Assembly (NCBI RefSeq): GCF_004310665.1
Contig: NZ_SIXF01000010.1
Location: 1-64,000 of the forward strand
DNA length: 64,000 nt
Reading direction: 5' to 3'
Source of the DNA: Pedobacter kyonggii
Lineage (GTDB): Bacteria; Bacteroidota; Bacteroidia; Sphingobacteriales; Sphingobacteriaceae
How positions within the stretch are numbered: the first letter of the stretch is position 1; each line of letters starts with the position of its first letter. The position numbers and the translations under genes are program-made. Positions 43,577 to 56,600 of this stretch are shown here, piece after piece. The notes beneath the pieces are model-generated. The model had not been told where the DNA came from and did not search any database. It saw nothing but the letters and a program-made list of their open reading frames with translations.

Positions 43577-44578
43577 TTATAAACGTGGACAAAAGAAGTT
43601 TGGACCAATAAGACCGTTACGGCCAATTAAGGAAATCGAAAGCTCTAAACCACCGTTACTGTTAGAAGCGCGGTTGAAAGTAGAGGTATTAATATCGTAA
43701 CTTAACCCGAAAACCATATTCTTTAACTGTAGGCCAACAAAGGCAATAGCAGCATCTTTATTACGATAGTTACCACCAAACAAAATGTTTGCTGATGGAT
43801 TAACGTTAAGCTGTGCATAAGCACCTAACGATACCTCGTTTGTGTTACCCTGGTACATAAACAATGCATTGGGTACAATATCCAATAATTCTGAAGCCTT
43901 GATCCTCGCACCGCCATGTGCAGTAAAACGAACAGGGATACGTGAATTTGAACCAGAGAAACGATCCATAGGGCGGGTTAAGTGTGCTGCACTTGCGCCT
44001 AAGAAAACGTTTACACTTTTGTTGGGGTTACCATCAAAAAACATGATACCTGCATTTACATCAGGAACCAAAGAGGATTGAGATGAAAGAGTTTCGCCGC
44101 TCATCATACCACCATCATAACCTGAAATTGGATTAAACTGGTTACCAAACCTGGCCTGAGAGAAATCGAAACTGCGGTTAATTATACCTGCTTGTAATCC
44201 AAAGCTCACCATCTGTAAACCTTCGGCACCAAACCTTAAACGGTACGAACCCGATACCAGGGCAGACAGGTAGTTAAAATCTAACTCCCCAGCCCTTTGG
44301 TTTAAAATTGTTGCACCAAATGCGAAGTTCTTTTTCGGCGCCATATCAAAAGATGCACCGCCGGTTAAAAAAGAGCTATTTAGTGCGCTCCATTGTTGTT
44401 TAAAATTTACAGTTGCACGGTAATCGCCGTCTATTACCCCAGTTAAGGCCGGGTTAAGATATAACGGGTTTGCATAATATTGTGAAAAATGCGGATCAGT
44501 TTGTGCATAGGACTTAGCTGTGCACAGCAGCAATCCTAGCACTGCAACATATATTTTTAAAGCCGATAGTATTTTCAT
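43577..44578 (-). CDS. PorP/SprF-family type IX secretion outer-membrane protein
   Basis: The 333-residue barrel protein has a signal peptide ending SYAQ and the family opening TDPHFSQYYANPLYLNPALTG. Its C-terminal strands end with FGLSYDINTSTF and ELSISLIG. PorP/SprF proteins are outer-membrane partners that hold or export large type B type IX substrates. It lies between the adhesin (37 bp upstream) and the OmpA-like gene (8 bp downstream), a standard order for these systems. Confidence 0.94.
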   Translation of the reverse strand: MKILSALKIYVAVLGLLLCTAKSYAQTDPHFSQYYANPLYLNPALTGVIDGDYRATVNFKQQWSALNSSFLTGGASFDMAPKKNFAFGATILNQRAGELDFNYLSALVSGSYRLRFGAEGLQMVSFGLQAGIINRSFDFSQARFGNQFNPISGYDGGMMSGETLSSQSSLVPDVNAGIMFFDGNPNKSVNVFLGASAAHLTRPMDRFSGSNSRIPVRFTAHGGARIKASELLDIVPNALFMYQGNTNEVSLGAYAQLNVNPSANILFGGNYRNKDAAIAFVGLQLKNMVFGLSYDINTSTFNRASNSNGGLELSISLIGRNGLIGPNFFCPRL

Positions 44579-44615
44579 GGTCTTTGATTTTATCTGTTTA
44601 TTATTAATCCTCTTC

Positions 44616-47600
44616 TTATCTAATCAGCGTTACTGTACCTTTTCTTAATGATGTTGTTCCATTGGTGAATGTAATATCAACCATGTACACATAAACTCCA
44701 ACCGGTTGATTTACTCCTTTGAAAGTTCCATCCCATCCGTTTGCTACATTATCTGATTGGAATATCAATTGACCCCATTGTGTGAAAATACTCATTTTGG
44801 CGCTTGATATGGTATTTCCATAGATTAAGAAGGTATCATTCTTACCGTCGTTATTCGGTGTAAATGCATTTGGTATGTAAACCTGATCTCCAAAAGGATT
44901 AGCTGCTTTACCAGTTACCGGAGTAGAATTTGCACTGGTTTGGCACTCAATCTGACCTCTGGCCCGTACAATAATGGTTACACTTTGATCTGGTTTTAAG
45001 CCTGCTACTAAGTAAGTTGTTCCGGTTGATCCGCTTGTTGGGTTTACCCATGTTAAGCCATTATCTTGAGAAACTTCGTAAGCGGTAGCACCTGCAACCG
45101 CAGCCCATGCAAAGGTTACACTGTTTGGCGTTGTGCTTTGCACCACAACTACTGGTTTTTCTAATACCGGCAGTACATTAACCGTAACGCCTGTTCTTGT
45201 TGGGCTTGCACAACCACCCACAGCTATTGCTTCTACGTAGTAGATTGTGGTAGCAGTTAAGTTTGGTGTAGTAAAGGTTATGCCTTCTGCTAGTACAGTA
45301 CCTCCAGAGCTTGCAGCGTACCATCTGTAAACTAATCCTGTTACCGGATTATTAACCGTTAATATGGTTGAGCTACCTGCACAAAGTGTTCCATTTGCTG
45401 CTGTTACCGATGCTGGTGCAACTGGTACTGGTAGTGCAATTACATTTACCGGTGTTCTAGATGATGAGATACAAGTTCCGTTTGCTCCTTCAACATAATA
45501 TGTAATGTTTGCATTAACCGCAGGAGTAGTAAAGTTTACGCCTGTTCCAGCTAATGTTCCGCCCACAGCTGCAGTGTACCAATTGTATGTTACTCCTGTT
45601 TGAGGACTTGTTACCGTTAATACAGCTGGGCTTCCGGTACAAACATTAACCGATGTTGAAGCTACCGTTGGTACTGTTGGTTTTGCGTTAACAGTAACTG
45701 TTACTTTAACCCGACCACCATTGTTATTACAACCACCTGTTGCGATTGCTAAAATATAGTAATCTGTTGTTGCAGCTAAGGCTGTTACATTGAATGTTGT
45801 GCCAGTGAATAATAAATTACCACCAACCGCTGCACTGTACCATTCGTAAGTAACACCTGCCTCTGCATTCGTTACTGTTAGGGTGGCTCCATCACCTGCG
45901 CATATGCCTCCATTTGGAGCAGATACCACTGGGTTGCTTGGTAATGCATTTACTGTGATGGCTACTGCTCTTGCTGTTGCAGTCGTATTCTCACATTTAT
46001 TATCGCCTTTAACCGTTACATAATAAGTTGCACTTGCAGTTAATACTGGTGTAGTAAACACTGGACCAGTAAATACTACTGTATTTAAGGCAGCATCACT
46101 ATACCAGGTAAATATTGGGTTGGTAACCGTTGTGCTTGTTGCTGCTAATGTTGCGGCTGTACTTGCACAAACTGAAGTTGATCCATTTACTGTGATATCT
46201 GTTGCCACAGCACCTGGATTAACAGTTACGGTTACTGTTTTCACATTAGCTGCAGTGTTTTCACATTTATTGGCACCTTTAACGGTTACATAATAAGTAG
46301 TGGTTGCAGTTAGTACCGGTGTGGTGAAGATTGGTCCGGTAAACGCCACACTTGTTAATGAGGCATCATTGTACCAGGTAAATACTGGGTTGGTAACCGT
46401 TGCAGAACTTGCATTGATAACTGCCGTTCCAGAACCGCATATATTAGCTGGGGTTGATAATGTAATATCAGCTGCTGTTGCTCCGTCATTTACATTAACA
46501 GTAACCTCTTTCGCATTAGCAGCAGAACTTTCACATCTGTTATCGCCTTTTACAGTTAGGTAATATCTAGTTGTTGCAGTTAATGCTGGTGTATTAAAGG
46601 TTGCTCCTGTAAATACCGGTGTTGTTAAAGCAGCATCGCTGTACCAGGTAAATATTGGATTGGTTACTGTTGTAGTGCTGGCCACTAAGCTGGCTGACGA
46701 TCCTGCACAAACAGTTGCATCTGTTGCAGTAACATCAGTTGCTGAAGCTACCGAGTTCACCACAATATTAACAGATTTAGCTGTAGCAGCACTGCTTTCG
46801 CATTTGTTGTTGCCTTTTACAGTTACGTAATAAGTAGTGTTTGCTGTTAAAGTTGGTGTGGTAAATACTGCACCTACAAAAGCTACATCAGTTAACGTTG
46901 CATTGGTATACCAGGTAAATACCGGGTTAGTAACTGTTGTGCTACTTGCCGTTAATACTGCTGCAGATCCTCCGCAAATATTTGTTGATCCATTTACAAC
47001 GATATCACTTGCAACTGCTATCGGGTTAACATTAATGGTTACCGCTGCCGCATCTGCTGCAGTGTTTTCACATTTGTTAGCGCCTTTTACAGTTACATAA
47101 TAAGTAGTAGTGGTTGTTAATACCGGTGTGGTAAATATTGGTCCGGTAAAGGCAACACTTGTTAATGAAGCATCGTTGTACCATGTAAATATTGGACTGG
47201 TTACTGTTGTTGAGCTTGCATTAATTACTGCTGTACCTGATCCGCATACCAATGTTGGTGTTGATAAGGTAATATCTGCAGCTGTTGCACCCTGATTAAC
47301 ATTTACAGTTACCACTTTTGCAGTAATACCTGAGTTTTCACATTTGTTATCTCCCTTAACTGTAACATAGTATTTAGTTGTTGCCGTTAATACCGGGGTA
47401 ACGAATGATGTACCTACATAAGCTACTGAAGTTAAAGCAGCATCGTTGTACCAGGTAAATGTTGGGTTGGTTACGGTTGTTGTACTTGCTACCAAGGTAG
47501 TACCAGATCCTGAGCAGATTGTTGCATCAGTAGCTGTTATATCGGCAGCGGTAGAAACCGGACTAACAGTTATTGTAATTACCCTGGCAGTACCAGGTGC

Positions 47601-50600
47601 ATTCTCACATTTATTATCGCCTTTAACAGTTACATAATAAGTAGTAGTGCTGGTTAAGGCTGGTGTAGTGTATGTTGCACCGATGAAACTTACATTAGTT
47701 AAAGCAGCATCGCTGTACCAGGTAAATACTGGGTTGGTTATGGTTGGAGATGTTGCAGTTAATACTGCCGATGATCCTGCACAAGCCACCGTGCTTCCGC
47801 TAAGAATAATATCGGTAGTGGTAGCTAAAGGATTAACAGTTATTGTTACCGCTTTAGCATCTGCAGCACTGTTTTCACATTTGTTTGCACCTTTAACACT
47901 TACATAATAAGTAGTAGTGGCAGTTAAACCAGTTACTGTGAAAGTTGGACCGGTAAATACCACACTTGTTAATGATACATCGCTATACCAGGTAAATACC
48001 GGTTGAGTAACCGTAGTACTCGAAGCCATTAACATTACGGTAGAACCTGAACAGATTTGAGCATTGCTTACTGCAATATCTGCAGAAGTTGCAAACTCTT
48101 TAACTGTTACGGTAACAACCTTAGTATTTGCAGCTAAATTCTCACACTTATTATCACCTTTTACAGTTACATAATAAGTAGTAGTTGCATTAAGTGCAGG
48201 TGTAGTAAAGCTAGCACCTACATGAGCCACTGTAGTTAAAGTCGCATCGCTGTACCAAGTAAATACAGGATTGATTACTGTTGTTGTTGAAGCAGACAGT
48301 GCAGCTGTAGATCCTTTACAGATTGATGCAATTCCGTTAATTGCCATGTCTGAATCAGTAGCTGCAGGATTAACCGTAATAGTAATTGATTTTGCAGTAG
48401 CTGCTGTATTCTCACATTTATTATCGCCTTTAACCGTTACATAATAAGTGGTGGTTGCAGTAAGTACCGGCGTAACGAAGTTAGCACCAGTAAATGCTAC
48501 TGTAGTTAAAGCCGCATCACTGTACCAGGTAAATACCGGGTTAGTTACGGTTGTGCTCGTTGCATTTAAAGTAACTGAAGAGCCACCGCAAATGGTACTC
48601 GTTCCAGCTAGGTTAATATCAGCTGGCGTAGCAACAGGATTTACCGTTACGGTAACTTCTTGTGCATTACCAGTTGTGTTTGCACATTTATTTGTTCCGC
48701 TAACGGTAACGTAATATTTGGTAGTTACGGTAATGGCTGGTGTATTAAATACTGCACCAACAAAAGCAACCTGTGCTAAAGCGGCATCAGTGTACCAGGT
48801 AAATACCGGACTGGTTACTGTTGTACTCGCTGCTGTAAGTACTGCTGTACCAGAAGTACATAATGATGTTGTTCCGGTTACTGTTAAATCGGCAGCAACA
48901 GCTGATGGATTAACAGTGATAGAAACCTTAGTACGTGTTGAGTTTGAACAACCTGTTCCACTTACCGCTTCAACATAATAATCGTATGTTCCTGCTGCAA
49001 GTGATGCAGATGTAGTAAAGCTACTGTTGCTGGTTACCAACATGTTTCCGGCTGTAGCTGCATCGTACCAGTTATAAGTTACTCCTGCAACGGCCTGTAC
49101 ACTTAAGGTAGCAGGTGAGCCGATACAAGTTGTAGCCGGGTTGGTAGTTGATGGAATCGGTGCTACTGGTGGAACTAAAATAGTTACCACTACATTGGTT
49201 CCTACAGTCTCACAACCGTTAGCCGTAGCTGTTACCGAATAAGTATAAGTTCCAGCAGTTAAAGTTGGATCTGTTGTGAAAGTTGCTCCATCTTTTCCTG
49301 CTTGATAAGTTGCGCCTGAGTACCATTTGTACACTACACCTGCTTGTGGGTTCTGAACACTTAAGGTTGCAGATGATCCTTGACAAGCACTTGCTGTAGC
49401 TGCTGTAACTGTTGGTGTAGTGATTACCCTTTGTGCATAATCTAAATTAACAGATGTTAATGCCCCAAGGAGACCTGAGCTTAATCTCAATTCTGCTCCA
49501 TCAAATTTACTGGTTGGCACAAAAGTTAATATAGCAGATGTATTGCCTGTTAATAATTTTAAGCTGATTAGTGGGTTAGAGATAGAAACCGCGTCGTTAT
49601 TGCTGGTTGTACCCTGAAAAGTAGTTACCGTTAAGTTGTTTAATACCCCTACCGAAAGCAGTACACCTGGAGTGGTAATTTTCACTCTTAAAGTATCGCC
49701 TACATTTGATAAACCTGTAAAACCAACATGGTGATAAACAGATGCACCAAGTAATCCCACAGGGATAACCAAGCTAGATCCAGTGTTGATATCGTTATCA
49801 ACCGCAAATGTTGGGTTGTAAACTCCAGCCAATACAGCTACTCCTGTTACACCGCTTGCAACTGTTGTTGTAGCCGCTCCACAAGGTGTAGTTACCGGAT
49901 TACCGTTAGGAATTACAGTAACGGTTACAGTTGCTCTGCTTGTTGCAGTACAGCCACCAGGAATAGTAGCTTCTACATAATATGTAGTGGTTGCACTTAA
50001 TTGCGGTGTTACATAAGTTTCGCCAGTAAATACCGGAACTACACCATTTGCAGTAGTGTACCAGTTAATGGTTGCCCCTGCTGTACTCGAAGTTGCTTTT
50101 AATACCGCAACCGATCCTTCGCTAATGGTAATTGATGGTGGTGTAATTACCGGAACATCAATGGTTCCTAATATAATTTGACCTTCTGTTCTGGTTGATG
50201 ACGAACCACAGCCATTAACAGCCTCGACGAAATAACTGGTATTTGCAGTAATTAAAGGCGTTGTAAAGTTATCACCTGTGAATACTAAGTTCCCTCCTGT
50301 TGCAGCATCGTACCAGTTATAGGTTGTGCCTGCAATTGGGTTTTTAACCTGGAAAGTAACTGATGTATTAGGACAGGTATTTACAGATGCTGAAAGTAGA
50401 TCGGGTGTTACCGGAGCTGGGTTTGTAGTTACATTTACTACTGTTTTATAACTCACACAACCAGTTGCAGAAACTGCTGCAACGTAGAATTTAGTGTCGC
50501 CTGTTAAAACTGGTGTAGTAAATATGATACCGTCTTTACCGGTTAAGTATGTACCTGTAGCATCGTACCATCTGTAGGTTAAGCTTGCCGATGGGTTGCT

Positions 50601-53600
50601 TACTTCAAGCTGTGCAGTTTGGCCCACACAAGCCGTAACATTTGCTGATGCTACTGTAGGCGCAACCAAAATGCGTTGTGCGTAATTTAAATTGATTGAT
50701 GTTAAAGCACCTAATAAACCTGAGTTTAACCTAACCTCTACCCCGTCGAAAACATTCGTTGGAACAAAAGTGATTAACGCCTGGGTATTACCGCTCAACA
50801 ATTGAATATTGATTAAGTTATCATTTAACAATTTCGAATCACCATTACTGTTGGTTCCAACATAAGTAGTAATTGCAGCGTTTCCTAATAACGAAAGTGA
50901 TAATAGTTTTCCTGGAGATGATACTAAAACACGTACTGTATCACCTACTTTAGATAATGAACCAAAACCAACTCTTTGATAAACTGATGCACCAAGCGCT
51001 CCTACTGGCATTACCAATGAAGATGCGGTTTGGGTATCGTTATCAATCGCCAATGCTGGGTTAAACACGCCAGATAATAAAGCTACACCGTTAACGCCAT
51101 TAACCTGTGTGGTTGCAGCCTCGCAAGGAACAGGATTTGGAGATCCATTGCCATCAACTGTAATGGTAACCTGAACACGGCTTGCTGAAGTACAACCATT
51201 TGTAGAAACAGATTCTACATAATAAGTTGTAGTTGCCAACAATGGCGGTGTAACATAAGTTGCACCTACGTACAGTGGTGTTGTTGAAGTATTAGAAGTG
51301 TACCAGTTGAAAGTATTGGTTGCATCTGCAGAACTAGCTGTTAAAATTGCAGTCTGACCTGCGCTAACTGTTGATGAACTTGCAGTTACTACTGGTAAAG
51401 CCGGACGCGGATTTACTGATACTGCTGCTGCAGCTCGTGTAGTGCTTGTACAGTTTCCTTGAGATGCTTCTACATAATAAGTAGTTGCTGCTGTTAATGC
51501 CGGAGTTGGGAATACCGCGCCAGTAAATACTAAGTTCCCACCAGTTGCAGCATCGTACCATTTATAAGTTACAGCAGCATCTGGATTGGCAACCGATAAA
51601 GTTGCCGATGATCCTTCACAAACATTAGCTATTGTTGCCAATACTGGTGTTGGTAATGCTGGTGTAACCGTTACAGTTACCGGAACTCTGGTCACATTTG
51701 CACAGGTTCCTTTGCTTACTTGAATGTAATAAGTTGTGGTAGCAGTTAAAGCTGGTGTAGTAAATGTTTCGCCAGTGGCCAACTCTGTACCACCAGTTGC
51801 GGCATCGTACCAGGCTAATGTTGTACCACCATTTGCTGTTGCAGTTAAAGTTGCAGTACTTCCGGCACAGATGGTTTGCGCACCTGCGGTTACCGTAGGG
51901 TTAGGATAAATCACCGTTGCACCATAAACATCTAAACTGGTTAAAGCCGTAACTAATGCGCCGAAGCTAACTTGTACCCTATCGTAAGCGCCACCTGCTA
52001 GTATAGTTGCAGTGAAACGGTTACCTGATAAAAGGCGAAGATTTAATAGTCCGCCGTTTAATTGTACTGCTTTTACAACTGTAGTGCCATTTAATACGGT
52101 AACAGTTACATTGTTTAATAGACCACCATCTGCTAAACCAGTTGGTAATGCCAAGTCTAAACGAAGACTATCTGTAGCTGTTCCAACTGTTGGGAAAATT
52201 AATTGTTGGTAACCAGACCCACCTACACCTACTGCAAGAGATATTCTGGTAAAGTTAGAAGGATCAGCATCAGTAGAATTTCCTGCACCAGTTATACCGC
52301 ACAATAAACAAATTCCGTTTATACCAGAATTTTGCGAATTAGCAGCGTTACATGCAGTACCACCACCGTTATTCAATACAGTAACAGTTACTGGTACGCG
52401 GCTTGCACTTTTACAACCGCTGGCATTTGTAGTTTCTACATAATAAGTAGTAGTTGCCGATAATGTTGGCGTAGTAAATGAAGTACCTGTACCTACCTGT
52501 GTTCCGGCTGTAGCAGCGTCGTACCATTGAATGGTATTTCCAGCATCAGCTGTTGCCAATAAAGTAGTAGACTGTCCGGCGTTAATCACCTGGCTGTTCG
52601 TGGTTACCGTTGCCACAGTTGCTGGTGGGTTAACTGAAACATTAACCGCAGTTCTGGAACTTACTGCAGTTCCTGATACCGCTTCCACATAAAATACTGT
52701 TGGAGCAGTTACTGCTGGTGTTACAAAAATACCTGTGTTATTGGTAACCAATGGTGTACTTCCGGTAGAAGCATACCAGTTGTAGGTTACACCAGCCTGC
52801 AAATTGCTCACACTTAATGTAGCTGGGCTTCCAGAGCACACTGTAGCAGCAGCAACCACTGGTGCATCAACCGTTACAGTTAAGCTATAGGCTGTTGTTG
52901 CTTTGTTTCCGTTTGCATCTGTTGCAGTTAAAGAAATCGTAAAGGTTCCGCCTAAAGTTGGTGTTCCTGTAATTTCTCTTGTTGCTGTATTAAAACTTAA
53001 TCCTGGAGGAAGGTTTGTGGCTAAATAAGTATATGGTGCTGTTCCACCTGTTACCGCTGGCAAAGTTTGTGTTGGGTAAGGTGTACCTACAATACCGTTT
53101 GGTAAAGTTGCACCTGGTAATGATAAAACACCAATTACTTTAAGTGCATAAGCATTACTTGCGGTTCTGCCTTCACTATCTGTAGCGGTAACACTGATCG
53201 AATAATTTCCGGCCTGTGTAGGTGTTCCCGAAACTTCTCTTGTTGCTGGATTAAAAGTTAATCCAGCCGGAAGGTTGCTTGCTACATAAGTATATGGGCC
53301 AACACCACCCGTTGCCGATGGTAGGGTTTGGGTAGCGTAAACTGTTCCTTCTGTTCCGTCAGGCAAGGTTGCTGCTGGTAACAATAAAGGATCAACCACA
53401 ACGATTGTATAATTATTGGTTGCTGTTTTTCCATCAGCATCGGTAACCGTTACCGGTACTGTGAAAGTTCCAGATTGTGTAGGTGTTCCTGTAATTTCCC
53501 TTGTAGCCGGATCAAAGGTTAATCCCGGAGGAAGACCAGTTGCCGCATAAGTATAAGGTGTTGATCCGCCTGTTGCAGATGGAATAGTTTGGGTAGGATA

Positions 53601-56600
53601 AACTGTCCCTGTGGTTCCGTTAGCTAAAGTTGCCGCTGGTAAAACCAAAGGATCAGTTACTTTAAGTGTATAGTTAGACGTAATGGTATTGCCATTAGCA
53701 TCTGTTACGGTTACTGGAATAGTAAATGTTCCGATTTGAGTTGGCGTACCTGTAATCTCTCTCGTTGCCGGATCAAAAGTCAATCCTGGAGGAAGAGCAG
53801 TAGCTGAGTAAGTATATGGTCCGGTTCCACCTGTTGCAGCTGGAATTCCGTTCGTAGTATAGGCTGTACCCGTTACACCGTTAGGCAATGCTCCTGGAGC
53901 CAAAGCCAATGCTGGTGTTACGGTTAAAGTAAACGTTGCAGTTGTGCTACAACCTTTTGTATCAGTTGCTACAACATCGAATGTTGGGTTGCCTGTTGCT
54001 GTTGGTGTTCCGCTTACCAAACCACTAGGCGATAAAGTTAAACCAGCTGGCAAAGTGCTACCTGCAGCTAATGCATAAGTGTAACCTGGTGTACCACCAG
54101 TAGCTACCGGAAGTTGTTTACTGTAAGGAGATGAAATTGTTGCATTGGTTAAAGTTGTGCCTGCAAATACAATTGCAGGGTTAACGGTAATAACCACCGG
54201 AACTCTTGTTGTATTTGAACAAGTTCCTTTGCTTACCTGAATATAATAAGTAGTTGTTGCAGTTAAGGCCGGAGTTGTAAAGTTTGCACCCGTACCTACT
54301 TGGGTTCCGCCTGTTGGCGCATCGAACCAAGCTAAGGTTGTGCCACCATTTGCAGTTGCACTTAATGTTGCAGTGCTGCCTGAACAGATGGATTGTGCAC
54401 CGGTAATAAATGTTGGGTTAGGATAAACTACGGTTGCACCATAAATATCTAAGCTGGTTAAAGCCGTAACTAATGCACCAAAACTAACTTGAACCCTATC
54501 GTAAATGCCTCCTGCTAAAACAGTTGCTGCAAAACGATTTCCAGATAAAAGTTGAAGATTTAATAATCCACCGTTTAATTGCACTGTTCTTACAACCGTA
54601 GAACCATTTAATACGGTTACCGTTACATTATTTAAAAGACCAACATCAGCTAAACCGGTCGGTAAAGCTAAATCTAAACGGATACTATCTGTAGCAACAC
54701 CTGTGGATGGGAAAATTAATTGTTGGTAACCAGTTGCAGCAACACCTACAGCTAGAGAAATCCTGGTGAAGTTGTTGGCATCGGCATCTGTTGAGTTACC
54801 TGCACCATTTATACCACATAATAAGCAGATACCATTAATACCTGTATTCTGGCCATTAGCTGCATTACAAGCTGTTGCACCGCCGCCGTTAATTACGGTT
54901 ACAGTTACCGGAACACGGCTTGCACTTTTACAGCCATTGCTGCTTGTAGTTTCGATGTAATAAATTTTGGTTGCTGTTAAAGCCGGTGTAGTAAATGATG
55001 TTCCTGTTCCAACTTGTGTTCCTGCTGTTGCGGCATCAAACCAAGCGATGGTATTTCCAGCATCAGCAGTTGCAGTTAATGTTGTGGTTTGTCCGGAGTT
55101 GATTACCTGGTTATTGGTAGTAACTGTTGCTAAAGTTGCAGGTGGGTTAACCGAAACTGTAACCGATGTTTTCGAACTGATTGCTGTTCCAGAAACGGCC
55201 TCTACATAAAACACAGTTGCTGAGCTTATTGCAGGTGTTACAAAGGTACCGTTATTGCCGGTTACTAATGGCGTGCTTCCTGTTGATGCATACCAGTTAT
55301 AAGTTACGCCAGCCTGAAGGTTGCTTACTGTTAAAGTAGCAGTACTTCCGGTACATACTGTAGCAGACGCCGCAACTGGAGCATTAACTGTTACAGTTAT
55401 TGCGTAGGTGGTAGTTGCTTTATTATTGTTGGCATCTGTAGCGGTTACAGAAACATTATAGGTACCACCTTGTGTTGGTGTTCCCGTAATTTCTCTTGTG
55501 GTTGGGTTGAAAGATAATCCCGGAGGAAGGTTCGTAGCTACATAAGTATATGGCGAAGTACCACCTGTTACCGCAGGTAACGTTTGTGGTAAGTATGAAG
55601 TACCAACAATTCCGTTCGGTAAAGTTTTTGTTGGCAAGGTTAACATACCAATTACTTTAATTGGGTAAGTGTTGCTTGCTGTTTTACCCTGACTATCGGT
55701 AACCGTAACACTTATTGCATAATTACCTGCCTGAGTTGGTGTACCAGTAACTTCTCTTGTTGTTGGATTAAATGTTAATCCTGCAGGAAGATCAGTGGCT
55801 ACATAAGTATAAGGACCAACACCGCCTGTAGCAGCCGGTAAAGTTTGCGTTGCGTAAACCGCACCCTCTGTTCCATCTGGCAAAGTTGCAGCCGGTAACA
55901 ACAACGGGTCGTTTATGTTAATGCTATAATTTGTAGTTGCCTTTTTTCCATCAGCATCGGTTACCGTAACTGGTACGGTATAGGTTCCTGGTGTTGTTGG
56001 TGTACCAGTAATCGCCCTGGTTGATGGGTCAAATGTTAAGCCAGGAGGAAGACCTGTTGCCGAATAAGTATAAGGTGTTGTTCCACCAGTTGCACTTGGA
56101 ATAATCTGCGCAGGATAAACTGTTCCTGTAGTCCCATCGGCTAAAGTTGCTGTAGGCAATAATAAAGGATCAGTAATTTTTACAGTATAATTCGAAGTAA
56201 TGGTATTACCGTTCGCATCAACAACCGTAACTGGTATAGTATATATTCCAGGTTGAGTTGGTGTCCCGGTAATTTCCCTTGTTGTTGGATCAAAAGTTAA
56301 ACCTGGGGGAACACCGGTTGCAGTATAAGTATACGGCCCTGTTCCACCGGTTGCAGCCGGTATAGTTTGCGTTGGATAAACCGTTCCTGTTAAACCATCA
56401 GGCAATGCGCCTGGAGTAAGTACCAAGGCTGCCGTTACCGTTAAATTATAAGTTGCAGTTGCTTCACAGCCTTTCGTATCAGTTGCAACAACTGAAAAAG
56501 TGTAAGCATTCGCTACAGTTGGTGTCCCAGTAATTGCACCTGTTGATGATAAAGTTAAACCGGCTGGTAATGTACTCCCTGCTGCTAAAGCATAAGTATA

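Noticed and set aside
43569-43592. Upstream ATG of the OmpA/PD40 gene
   Set aside because: It would overlap PorP/SprF by 16 bp and put eight residues before a perfect signal peptide.
45950-48920. Regularly spaced repeats that might look like a CRISPR array
   Set aside because: Unit length is about 270 bp, the units encode protein in frame with the adhesin and there are no short repeats with unique spacers or cas genes.
46300-48978. Long open frames on the plus strand opposite the 270-bp array, with repeated starts MVAVSTGVV/MVVNTGVV
   Set aside because: They recur with the same 270-bp period as the adhesin repeats and exist only because the repeat codons lack stops in the reverse frame; they have no independent start signals and the adhesin frame continues through.
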